Part shown: positions 33,110 through 44,527 of the stretch, piece by piece
Numbering within the stretch: position 1 is the first letter of the stretch
Layout of the letters: each line of letters begins with the position of its first letter
Origin: Chrysaora quinquecirrha
Lineage: Eukaryota > Cnidaria > Scyphozoa > Semaeostomeae > Pelagiidae
Reading direction: 5' to 3'
Assembly (NCBI GenBank): GCA_014526335.1
Contig: JACTAT010000083.1
Location: 24,617 to 88,616, forward strand
Length of the DNA: 64,000 nucleotides
Notes under the pieces: generated by a model
Seen by the model: only the letters and a program-made list of their open reading frames with translations
What the model was told of the DNA's origin: nothing
Databases searched by the model: none
Made by a program: the position numbers and the translations under genes

Positions 33110-36100
33110 CTAAATGGAAGAGCATCAAATAAACAAACTGTGGGTATGTATAACGCTTTCATCCTACAAAAGACATTTGAGACATACCAAAAGATAAGGC
33201 ATTTACGCTTTTCAGCCGGGGTCATGGCTAGCGGCCCATTTCTTTTGCACAATGTTGAAATGTGCAAATATCAATTCGTAACACATGAAATATTTCTTAT
33301 CTACCATACATTGCCTTTTCAGCCAGTCGTGTAGACAGGTCTAAAGTTGTCGCGGCAGTGAGCAGGTGCAGTCCCTAGAAAAATTATTCCACACCATGCC
33401 CTTCAAACTTTGGCAACAGAGAAAAGCCATTTTTGCCCCCTCCCCCCTCTGAATTTTACATTTTTGGGCAAATTTCAATGACGATTTTTGAGAATTTTGG
33501 GGCAGATCCACTAATCCTCCCCCTTTGCTACACCATTGTATTTAGCCCCTTTAGTATATCACTCTGGCATTCAATAAATATAACAATTTATAAAAACTCT
33601 ACAAAGAAACTCAATTTATTGGTCCGTCACTATGAACCCTCCAAGAAACATGAAATAGGCAAACCACCATTTTCGAAATAATTGATCACGTCCTCTGTTA
33701 CATACATATATACATACATAAAATATTTGCTTAGGCAGGTCTGGTTTGAGTCAGCCCAAAGGCTGGTGTAGACCTTGTTATGCTAAAATTACAAAAAACT
33801 GAATAGCAAAGTACTATTGGCCCTGTTGAACTGGATTTCACTCACAACTAATGGCCTCACTTTCAAGCAAGAAATGGAAAATAAGGCCATAGAGAAGTCT
33901 CGACTTCATATTGGGATGCACAATACCCTGTTTGTAGTATTGTGCTAAATTTTAACGCTTCTACTCCTTACGATGTTGATTGTATAGCATTAAAAAGTTT
34001 AAAAATTTATAGGGATCTGACCGTGCAAAATGACTGACACAATCTGTTTGAAAAGAAGGCCCTTGAAATTGTCTATGATACTCGTAATTTTGATGCCTTT
34101 CTGCACGTGTTTTGTTATTCCTCTCACTGTAATTTATTATAATAAAATCAACTGTTTACTTTGCATAAAGAAACAACAGCAACACTCATTTTACCATCGC
34201 ATAACATTCAGTGTCATCCCAGAAAGGAGCTGTTTTATTGGTTCCTCAGCAAATGGAAACAAACTGGCTAATCAGTTGCCAACATCTAATGACATTGTTT
34301 TTGGAAACTTTTGAGGAATTTCACGAACTTAGTGCCCGAAGGCAACGAATTTTCAATTACAACGTGGAAACAAAATGCAGTATCATTGTGCATTTCACAA
34401 ATTTTCAATATCTCGAAGTAGTAGCGTTTCAAATTTTTCTCAATACAGTATCCAGTGGTCTGTGCACGAGGTGGAAAAATTAGAGATGAAGAGCAATAAC
34501 CCTTTCCAGGCATGTTGAACATAACGTATCCCATTAAAGTTCACAGTAACCCTGGTTCCCTGGTTCTATTCCGGTTGTTTTCTTTTATACTGTACTAGCC
34601 CTGGTACCCGTTGAAATTTTGTCAACTCTGGAGACTTTTCTGACGAAAATAAGACCGTCTTAAATAAGTTTTGTACTTGTTGTTGAGAAATCAATACCCA
34701 TATTTATACCAATTTTCAGACAATAAAGACCCATGTTTACACCAAAATCATGAAAAGTATTACCCTTATGGGGGCACGTTCCCAGTACCCAGAATATATT
34801 AAGTACCCCCAGGGATCTCAATACTACATTTCTTATGAATGAGTTTCTTATATCAAAGAGGTGCAACTGAATTTTCAGGTATCACTTCGAAATTCCATTA
34901 TTTTGCAACTTCCCAGCAAGAATCTTGAAAGCCTGACACACTTTCAAGACCAAAAGAATTTCAATCTCTTGTTGTCTTCAGCTATTTTCACAATTGAACC
35001 CTCCCCAAATAAGCAATTGGTTATAAGCAATTGGTCAGCAACTAGAGCTGAGATTCTGTTACACTTTTTGGCTCACATGACTTTCTTTATACAATGCATC
35101 ATTGCACACTTGTTAATTACGTTGAAAAACAGGACAGGTTAACCAACAAAAATTTCCGGAGATTCCCACAGGGCAGACACACTAACAACTTTGAGTGAGG
35201 GGGGTGTATTACTTCATTAACCTCGTACACCCTGACAATAAATCATCATAAATCCCACAAATCTTTGGAATCTTAAAAATCCGCTGAATCTTTTAGAAAT
35301 CTCTTGTTTTAGCTACTGCGCATGTGCACAGGTTTTGATTCAGGAATGTAAGTTGACACAATTTTTTCAAGTAACCACGTTTGGTCATTTTTTAGATTCA
35401 TCATACAATGCCTTTTTGCAAAGGCAAGTTTCAAAATATCTAGAAAATGTGAAGAAGTCCCTATATAAATCTTTTTAAATCTTAATAAATCCTATACATC
35501 TTAACACAAAAGACAAAGCTTTTTATAAATCTTGTACGCAATTTTTAGAAATGATACACCCCTCGACTTTAAGGGCTGGATGAAAAGTCCAGTTGCTCAT
35601 TGGAGAAACGTGAATTCAACCCGTGATTTAGTTGTACGCGTTCAAGAATTACTAACCAATACATTGTCGCATGCAAAAACGAATTTCTTGCTGGCAGCTC
35701 ATTTGAGAGGAGGGCTTATTCCTAGGGGGCCGGGGGTACATGACTTATGATGGGGATGTGCCACCCGGATTTTGGAAACCCACCAACTTATAATGTGAAC
35801 CTTTGCAGAAACTGACCCTATTTTCTGAGCAAAAGTAAGCTGAATATGAGAATAATTAGACTTTCTAGACCTTATTATTGCTTGATACTAGTTTTTTTAT
35901 CAGAAAGTGGTTTATAAGAAAGTAGTGCTCAACATCTTAAATACGTAACAAAGTTCAATACTGGATTCTTGAAACTTAAGAAAGTTTTGTTTCATACTCT
36001 CACTCCTAATGTTTAGTGTGTTATTTTCATTCTTCTGTTCAGTCGCTTACCTTGCTATTAAACGAGTCTAATGATTTTTTTCTTTGAAGAACGTGGTATT

Positions 36101-36583
36101 TGTGCAATTAATAATTTGTGCCTTAAACTGTGCATTCTTAGAAATACTGTACTCCAAAATTTTTGCTAAGAAAGTCACAGGAAATTTTTTGGTGAGGAAA
36201 TCACAGGGGCGTGGTGGGAATTTAGATGGGCTGGGAAAATCCAGATTTTAGGGGCCTACTAGGCCTATAATTTTTTTGTAAGTAACACAATCAATGTTAA
36301 CAAGTTTTTAAAAAAAATAATAATCCTTGACGTTCAAATGAATAAACCATGCAAATGGCTCCTCGTCTGCGAATGGCTCTTCGCTCATTATTGTTCTCTC
36401 ATACTCTTCTGGAAGAGTCTTTGCAAGATTTTCAAATGAATAGACCATTTCAACTAAGGGCCTCATTTTCAAAAGAAATTAAAATTAGGTCATAGAAAAA
36501 TTTCGACTCCAGATTCGAACTCAGCGCCTTCTTTCATGTTCCCCAGCACATTATGCATTACAACATTGTATGTCTTAATTACA
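33110..36583. other. 3.5 kb without a recognised gene
   Basis: AT-rich. It holds short ORFs of no recognised family (34030-34314, 34861-35142, 35532-35750) and a diverged MITE-like stretch at about 35885-36060, with a 'TTATAAGAAAGT' end and 'CTTAAGAAAGTTTT' blocks. Confidence 0.45.
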
Positions 36584-37874
36584 TCAATATTCTTTATCTG
36601 CATCAAAACATGTTGTTTGAACAGCTGACTCTCTGAACATGCCAGTTGTCCTCCTCTTTCTTTTCTTTGGCGATTCAGACCTCAAAACTATTCCAGTATT
36701 TGAAAGCTTTTCATTTACTTGCATGGCGAATTCCGTAGTTTTTTTCTTGCTGCTATTGAAATTACGTGAAATTGACTTCAATCTCGTTGTTGCTGATTTG
36801 ACCAGCTTCCATGATTGATGATTGTAGGAGATCAAGCCAACTGGACTGCAGATAGTTTGACAGTGGAGTTGTCACTTCGAAAATTGCTTGAATGGTGAAT
36901 GCTGTCAAGAGCTTTGCATACTTCGAAAAAAACTCTATCAGTGAATTTGCATCTTTTTGTGTGTTTGCTTTCAATGTTTGGTCACTGTTTTTAGAAATCA
37001 AATTAAGAGCAACATGGCATCGTTTGAGGAAGATTTTGATAATCCAAAGATCTTTTGTAATGCTTTTGCTTTCGACCACCACTGTGTAGATTCAATCGTT
37101 CCAAGCACTTTTAGAGGTTTGCTTTTCCTTTTCTCTTTTAAAATATTCTCCCTGACAATTATCTGCTTGTATGATTCTTTGATAAACCTTGATGCAGTTT
37201 GTAACATAGCAAAAAGCGTAACTGCTTGAACGCTCACCAAAGTTACAGCAGACACAACCAGATTTAAGGTGTGGGCATAGCACCAAGTGTGGACATGACT
37301 GGGCTGGATTTTTAATACTGGAAATTCTAGATGACAATCCTTTGTATATGCTGTTCATGTTTGCTGCACCATCAAATGAATCTCCAACACACATCTCCAT
37401 TTGTAACCCATGTTTATCAAATGCATTGCTCAACAGGTAGAACGAGGAACAAGACTTCTCCAGAAATTGATTCAGCTTAGACCATTGTCAAAAGACATTC
37501 TTTGACTTCATCTTCTTTCACGAACCGAAGAACCAAAACACATTCAGACACATCTTGTGTTGAATCAAGCTCAATGGAAAGCATCCCGGCCTCTTTGACA
37601 CCCTTCACTATAGAATCTTCTATCAGGTTCTCCAGGTCAATAAAACTTTCTTATAGAGAAAAGAACAGACACTCAGCTCAATGCATACCTGATGTTTTTG
37701 GAAAAACTGCAATAAGGGGCGCGTATTCTTGACACTTTTTTGACGTATTCTTAGATTTCCTTTGCTCTTGTTCTTTCCTTTCTGAGCACCGATTTTGTAT
37801 TTCTTCTTCTGAATAACTGGTAAGCTCTCTTGTTTCTGAAATTCATTTTTTCGTTTTTCAGCCATGATTTTCAT
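36584..37874 (-). pseudogene. hAT transposase, DUF4371/ZMYM6-like, broken
   Basis: Starts at 37874 with a basic N-terminus (MKIMAEKRKNEFQKQ). EAGMLSIELDSTQDVSECV at about 37590 matches the first conserved Asp region of DUF4371 proteins. CVGDSFDGAANMNSIYKGL at about 37390 matches the highly conserved 'G.SFDGAANM.G...G' motif. ESTQWWSKAKAL at about 37085 corresponds to the 'TRW' region. QAIFEVTTPLSNYLQSSWLD at about 36900 matches the helical 'LS..LQ' region. The C-terminal dimerisation domain is not visible, and stops and frame changes separate the pieces. hAT elements make 8-bp duplications, but none was located. Confidence 0.75.
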
Positions 37875-37967
37875 TAAGTCTCAGTGAAGACCTAGGGCCC
37901 TTTATTCCACGAAGTAAAACGACTAGTCTCCTCGCCCATATAATTTAAAAATCGAATTGATGAATGA

Positions 37968-38086
37968 TTTTATATCTACTGTAATAAGAGGCCTGAGTTC
38001 AAAAGATTCTAAAAATTCCGCAATTTATTTGTGCAGATTTTTTAGAATCTTTTGAACTCAGGCCTCTTATTACAGTAGATATAAAA
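37968..38086. repeat. Foldback: perfect 48-bp arms, 23-nt loop
   Basis: 37968-38015 is exactly complementary to 38039-38086. It includes AAGAGGCCTGAGTTCAAAAG and its inverse. It is a small MITE-like or foldback insertion just upstream of the hAT gene start. Confidence 0.95.
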
Positions 38087-38105
38087 GTACATTAATTTCT
38101 TAATA

Positions 38106-38192
38106 TCCTTCTCCAAAGGTCCACCATCCGTGGTAACAAAGGAGAGTGCAAGAGAAATATAAACCACGGAATGGTGGACCTTTGGAGAAGGA
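38106..38192. repeat. Foldback: 29/30-bp arms, 28-nt loop
   Basis: TCCTTCTCCAAAGGTCCACC at 38106 pairs with GGTGGACCTTTGGAGAAGGA ending at 38192, with one bulged base in the arms. It lies 20 bp from the previous foldback and is unrelated to it in sequence. Confidence 0.95.
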
Positions 38193-41100
38193 CTTTGAAA
38201 TAGAATTGGAGCAACTCTATGGAGCCATAAAAGGGCGATAGAGCTCTATCTTTCAGCCTTATAATCTTACAATCACAATCTTATTTTATTTAACTTACAA
38301 ATGAATTGTATATAAGGCTAGGTAGAAGTCATCATTTGTCTATAAATCCAGCAGCCATGGAAGATTCAGCATAAGAAAATAGAAACAATAGAGGACGATC
38401 TAAATAGCATTGAAATTTGAAACACCGAAAGTACTAAAGTGGGACATCCGATACTAAGGCTTCAATTACTTTTAACAATCTTGAGACTGAGATGAAATGA
38501 AAAGGAGAGTGACCAATTCATCAAGCAGACCATCAACAGGGAAGGAACATGCCACGGTGGAATAACTGGATACAGTGCCTGTGCTGTCCAGAGATGTGTT
38601 TTGACAAGCAACTGTGCTGAAAAAGCTATTGCCAAATTAGAGGGCATGTTAAAAGAATTATCCGTCAAAAAAGTTTTTGACACATAAGATCACAATTTGA
38701 TGCAAAAGCAGTACAGCGAACATGCCATATCCTTTCAGCAGTAGTGAACCCATTTTCAGAGAATAAGTGCCTGAAAAATATAGCATTAGGGCATTGTTGC
38801 ACCAGCAAATGTGCAAGATGATTTGATCCAAGCAATAAAGAGGGAGAGTGCTCTGCAAGTGTTCCTGGATAAAGGTGAAAAAATGATGTTCCATTGCAAA
38901 TTTTAACCTCCCAACTTTTGCTGCGAAGAATATCCCACCTCATATGAACAGGCCCTGAGAGATAACTTGTGCTGCATTGTACATACAGGTACATACAATG
39001 TTTTTTTTTATAGCTTCTCCATTTAAGATCATTCGTAAGAATTTCTATTTCACACTCCTTTATTGCATCCTTCGTGCAAACACCATCCGTTAACCAAGCC
39101 AAATTCTCGACTTTGTACGGCAAAATCTCTTCAAATTTCCCAGTATGTAGTAGGCAAGTAACTCCTATTTTTTGAAAATTTTAAAAACTATATCGACGTA
39201 TTCCATGGCCAAAAACACTGTCTCGTCTTCATAAAACCAATATAACTTAGCTGTTCTGTTCGCTGCGGTAATGTCTTCTTGTTTTTCAATATGTTCACCT
39301 TTTTACTATTTACATCTTCACCTTCGAAACAAAACGTTTTGTCGTTGACTTCAATACTTTCGTCAGCTGCTTTCAATTAAACCACAACCTTTATTCGTGC
39401 ACTTTGTTTCAACCTACACTATTCAACTCTCAATTCGAATAAACATTAAACTGCTCTCTTTATTCACTCACTTCATTTAAAACGTCACTGTAATTTGAAA
39501 CTCACATCCAATAAACCATGTCCCATTTAAACAACCCAAGTTATTTCAAAATGCGGCTTTGTTTAATCTTGTTTAATCCCCCTAGTTTAAACAGCGCCTC
39601 GTTTAATCAAATCTCGATTAAACCAGTCCTTAACTTTAACTATTCTATTTGTTGACTGCACTGACTCCCATATATAGTACTCTGGATAACAGAGAGCCAG
39701 AAGTGGAACATATTGTCAACAAAAAACAGCCATTGCAACCAAATGTGCCCCAAGCACTCATCGATTTCTCTAAAGATTCATCCTCTAAGTTAATGAAAAC
39801 TGCATACGCCATGGCAATAACCCCATCTATGCTTCATAAGCCCTTTTCTGTTCTTGTGAATTTCCAAAGATAGAACGGCGTAAGACTGGTAGAAGGTAAA
39901 GACACAGACAATGCAGCAAAAGAATCCATGCATTGTATTGCAGAAGCAGTGCAGGTAACATGTACTTCAATCATTTCAAAGTTATTCACACTTACAAAGA
40001 CAAAAGATGAAAAGGAACTTGTGTTAGTAAGAACAGTACGACATAGTACTCTCCTGCATACCCTATACCTGTTACTATCTGGTGGCCTTGCTTGATATGA
40101 AAACATTTGGTTGAGTTGATGCCAATTGAATACAAACTGTCATCAACAGCATCTTTTTGAGTGAAGTTGGTAAGCACAGAATTAATAATTTCCATTAACA
40201 ATTTCGTTAAAAATGATGAGTGCAACAGCAGATGGTGGAAATGTAAATCTAGGTATCTATTCATGTGTTTTGACATAGATCAAGCATAAAGAGAATGGCT
40301 AGTGATGATACATTGTGTGAATCACCATTTTGATTTAACATTAAAGGATAGACATAAAGGTTTAATGATTGGATGGTTTATATAAAGAAATTCTGGGAAG
40401 ATTAAGGTGGAAATTATTGAGGCAGCTACATCACTTTGTATCACATTATTCAAATTACATCAGATACACAGGACCTGTTTTCTGTCCCACAGAAAAACAC
40501 AGAAAAAGAGGAATGACAAGGCTTCTTGAGAACTGGTGGGCTTTAAAATTGGCCTTTGAGAATGTCATTGCAAGGGGTAGAGGATGTACAGCTGAAATTA
40601 AGGCAAAAGTGGGAGGGTTGTTGAAGAAATTCGACGATTATGGTCACCCTGTAGCTGTGTATGTGTAAAGACTTAAAGTCAATCTATCACTAGTTCAGGA
40701 TATTTTTGCCGTAGAATTTCAGACACAAGAGAAACACTCTAAATTTCTGTAGCAATCATCATAATAATCATAAATATCTCACATCCGAACATCTACAGAT
40801 ACATATATATACAAGCTACAATAGATACAAGCTACATATTTTTATTATACAAACGAGGAAATAATATAAGTCGATAAACATAAAATGTCTGTGGTACTGA
40901 GCATATATGCAAATTCTGACTCACAATCATGAGCCAAATGCCCAACCTAAATTTTTAATCTATGCAAAGAATGTCGTTACGAATATTAAAGCTTAAACAT
41001 ACAATCGCCTAAAAGAAGATTTAAATCCCTACGAGAAATCCTTGGAAATCCGCACAGTATGTACATGTTTTACAGTCCTTTATCTTTGGTATTTGAAAAG

Positions 41101-41355
41101 GGCAACCTACTTGCGTTCGAAATTCCACCTGCAATAGAACAGAAAAAAACAGTCATTGGAAGAAATCGCTGAAGAAGACAGCCTGATAGCCAGCCATTTG
41201 GGAAATGTTGTTTGGAAAGAAATGAAGATAAATTGTCATTGAAATTCACTGTGAAAGTGTGGTATATTATCTGCAAAAGAAGATTTTATAATACTTAACA
41301 GCTGATATTGATCAGCTATAAGTTAAAAAATTATACATGGTTCTAGCACAAAAAC
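38193..41355. other. No recognised gene; scattered weak ORFs
   Basis: A minus-strand frame at 39123-38665 (VENLAWLTDGVCTKDAIKEC) and 39376-39188, and plus frames 39649-39873 and 40369-40668, have moderately coding-like composition. None shows a motif I can assign. They may be fragments of old element genes. Confidence 0.35.
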
Positions 41356-41359
41356 TGCA

Positions 41360-41727
41360 AAGCATAAAACTATCAACATATCTCGCACACAGCCTCATCA
41401 AAGCTAACCATCAAATTACCTACAAATCATGAAAACCCCATCATCAAAGATAAGCATAAAATTATCTACAAATTATTCACACTCCCTAATCAGAGAAAAG
41501 CATGAAACTAGCAACAAATCATGCACATCCCTTCCAAAGAACTTAGCATAAAATTATCTACAAACCTCGCAGACCCCCTCATCAGAGATAAGCATGAAGT
41601 TATCTACAAATACTGTACACCCTTTCATTAGAACTTAACATAAAATGATGCACAAATCACACACAGCCGCTTACCAGAGCTAAGCATGAAACTATTTGCA
41701 AATCATGTACACCCGTACACATCGTAC
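41360..41727 (+). repeat. 46-bp minisatellite, eight units
   Basis: The marker AAGCATAAAATTATC (with variants) recurs at 41360, 41406, 41452, 41498, 41544, 41590, 41637 and 41682, an almost exact 46-bp period. Each unit continues with an ACAAATCATGCACACCC-like segment and a CATCAGAGAT-like segment. Units differ by point changes only. Confidence 0.95.
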
Positions 41728-42139
41728 AATCTCAGTATATCAAAATTCTGGGACAAAATGTGAGTTAGTGTGATAGAAATATTTTTTTAAGTTTCTTATA
41801 AATGGAATTGAATTCTTTGGAGAAAAGTTGTTGGCAATTGCTTTTTTTATTTGTGTAAAATTTATAACAAAACAGAACTAATTACATGAAAGTATCAATG
41901 TAAACATGGTTAAAATTAACTCAACTAACAGTCCAATGGTTAAAAAGTTAACTAACAGGAAAAAAGAATTATTCCAAGTCTTATGAAGCACTGTTCATTA
42001 ACTGAAGTATTCTTCAGAAGACTGTAAATCAATATTTTAAACTGCTCTTGTTCTTTCATTAAAAATGCATTTCACTGAAGGAAAATCAAAAAAACTAATC
42101 TGAGACAATTTTCGTCTTCCGTGTAGTGGTTGTCGGGTG

Positions 42140-42990
42140 CAACAATTAGTGAAACTTTTATTACCATTTTGTTGTAAAAATGGGTTATGTTCTTGCTGCC
42201 TTCACTAAAAATAGCATTACTATACCACTGCTTCTTGCACTTTGACAATTTTTGCTTTACGTTGCAATGACTGCAAACAACAATTTTCTGGCCACTATGT
42301 TGAATCGCTTTGTTGCACTTGAAGCGGGGGAAATTTAAAGTACATTTCTACACACTGACAACTTCCCCAGTTACACATGATGTTGTTAGTTCTGTAGGAA
42401 CTGACCGAGGTGAATGCAATGACTCTGTTGGAAATTCCTCAGCTTGAGATATTGATGAAAAGCCTTTTGCAGGGTTAACATAAATGTCTCCTGTCAGCTT
42501 GTTCCTCTTGAGCGTTTAATTTTTGAAAATGTATGTACCATCTTCTTCAAGATTAACTTCACCTTCCCACAAAATAATTTTCACTGTCCCATGGGGGTCA
42601 ATCAGAAGGCCCTCCTTTTTTGTCAAAGATGTTCCACCCTGTGTTTGAATTTCAACAGCTTGCTGTAGATTGATCACCTTGGCTTTGAATGTAATCACCC
42701 GTTCTGTTGGTTTATCAGCAAGTTAGCTTTTATTGATGTCGCTACGGACCAAATCCCATCCCCATGATCAAAGTCTATTTCTGCCAGTTCTACAGAAAAA
42801 CCCAGAAAAACCCAGTTTATCTGCAATACTTCCCTGCAGAAAGTTTCATAGTGCAGACTGATATTCTCTGGATTGGCAATTTGTCAATTAAGGCTTTATT
42901 TGAATCAAGAAGTTCAATTGTGCATACTGTGGTCTTTCACCTTCTTCTAGGTCAGCTTGACTTGTTAAGTGGTACACTTGAGCATGGATT
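42140..42990 (-). pseudogene. RPA1-like OB-fold protein remnant
   Basis: The frame 42698-42516 reads VITFKAKVINLQQ, then LIDPHGTVKIILWEGEVNL and GTYIFKN. This is the OB-fold pattern of RPA large-subunit-like proteins, with a 'D..G...+.LWE' strand and a 'Y.+.N' close. After a stop the same frame goes on TGDIYVNPAKGFSSI, matching the 'yLSv.k...I' strand that follows. Downstream, KCNKAIQHSGQKIVVCSHC to about 42230 gives a Cys pattern like the RPA zinc ribbon. Upstream, 42990-42840 has short in-frame islands. Single-strand DNA binding is the family role. RPA-like genes multiply in animals as parts of Helitrons and other elements, so a mobile origin is likely but not shown. Confidence 0.5.
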
Positions 42991-43021
42991 CTTATTACTT
43001 TTGGCCCCCATAGAAGGTTAA

Positions 43022-44460
43022 CAATTAATTGGAGCATCCCAAGATGCCATAGCCAAGCAAAAAATTTTTTTGGAAATTTTGTCTTTCAAGTGGTTAGAAT
43101 AAGGTGAAAGGCCTTCATATATCTCTATTATGGCCTGTGATAGTGGTGTTTGTATTCCAGGGAGCAAAACTTTTCCAGCAAAACAACATTTGTTGTATTA
43201 ATTTGAATTGTTTTTTCCTCTGGAAAATATAGAGCTAAACAGCATTGATGGTAATATTTTGAAATTACAATTCTGATGGTATTTACTGCCAGTTATTTTT
43301 GTACAGTGTGAGACGAAAAAAGCTTTTAACTATGCCCGAAAATGTTTCTGCTGTTTATTGCAATTTTGAAGTTCTGTACAACTTAAAGACTATTCACTTA
43401 CTTGGGGACCAGTTATTAGAAATGCAAGGTGGGAGGTTGGGGGAAATCATGCAGGGTCACGAAAAATTTTGATGAAATTAAGGGCATTACCTTGTCTTTA
43501 ATTTTTCTGCAGAGTTTTTTAAAATCAAAATTAGAAATTCAAATGTACCAAAATCTCATTAGAATGATTTCTTTTTCAACATAATGCAAAAATGTTCAAA
43601 GCATTTCTACATTCTTTTGAGTACTAATGGTTAGATAGGATTTCTATTGACTATTCAGAATATGAAAGAATTTTGTTACAGGTTTAGAACATGAAGTTAG
43701 TATATTCCTTATCAGTATTATCATTGCCTTGGCTCCCTTGTACACATGATGGCCTGGGTCTGCAAAACTGCACCTGCAGACAGGTTGCAACAGGTTGTAG
43801 ACCATTCCTCATCAAGAACCATTGTGTGAACCAAAAGAAACCTTTCCCGATTATTATCAGTGATATGAGGAGGCCACAAAAAAGGCCTAGCCTAGGCATA
43901 AGGGTAAGCCTAGGCAAAATTAAAGAGATGGGCTACACCAGTAAAGCAACACAAATTTACTCCAAAATCCATGAAATAGGGTAGAATTCTTTACAATATA
44001 CAGTAATAAGTTCAAATAGCTACACTACCTAGACTATTGCATATCCAATAATAATCTACACCTTGCTATCCTAGGGGGCAGAATTCTCCTAATTGCAATA
44101 AGCTGTCAGTCAGGTTAGGTTTGTTTGTGATGAATGATGATACCATGTCTTGCAATGCAAGGAATATAAGCAAAACATCCCTTATTGGGGAAAAGGTTCA
44201 ATTGCGCAATGAAGGACTATTAGTCTGACATTTTTGATGCATTTTTGACATACACCCTCGAAAATGGGGTTTATGTAAACAAAATCACTATTTCCTACTT
44301 TAAAAACTGCACCGAACTATTCACAATTTTTGGTATGCAAAGCATACAGCCCCGCCTTTTCAAGGAAACTGCTGGGTAGAAAATTAAAAGTTATTTTGGG
44401 CAGCTATATTAAAATTATATTTAATGCAGTTTTCAAAAATCACGAGTTATTATTTCTCAG
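43022..44460. other. No gene recognised
   Basis: AT-rich spacer. Short ORFs at 43684-43984 overlap on both strands and show no family signature. Confidence 0.5.
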
Positions 44461-44527
44461 AACAGATAGTTGAAGTTGATGAGAGTGCATCTTTATCTTT
44501 GATTTCAAAGGTGGTATGAAGGTTGCA

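Noticed and set aside
41360..41727. CRISPR-like regularity of the 46-bp repeats
   Set aside because: The whole 46-bp unit is repeated with no unique spacers, so it is a minisatellite.
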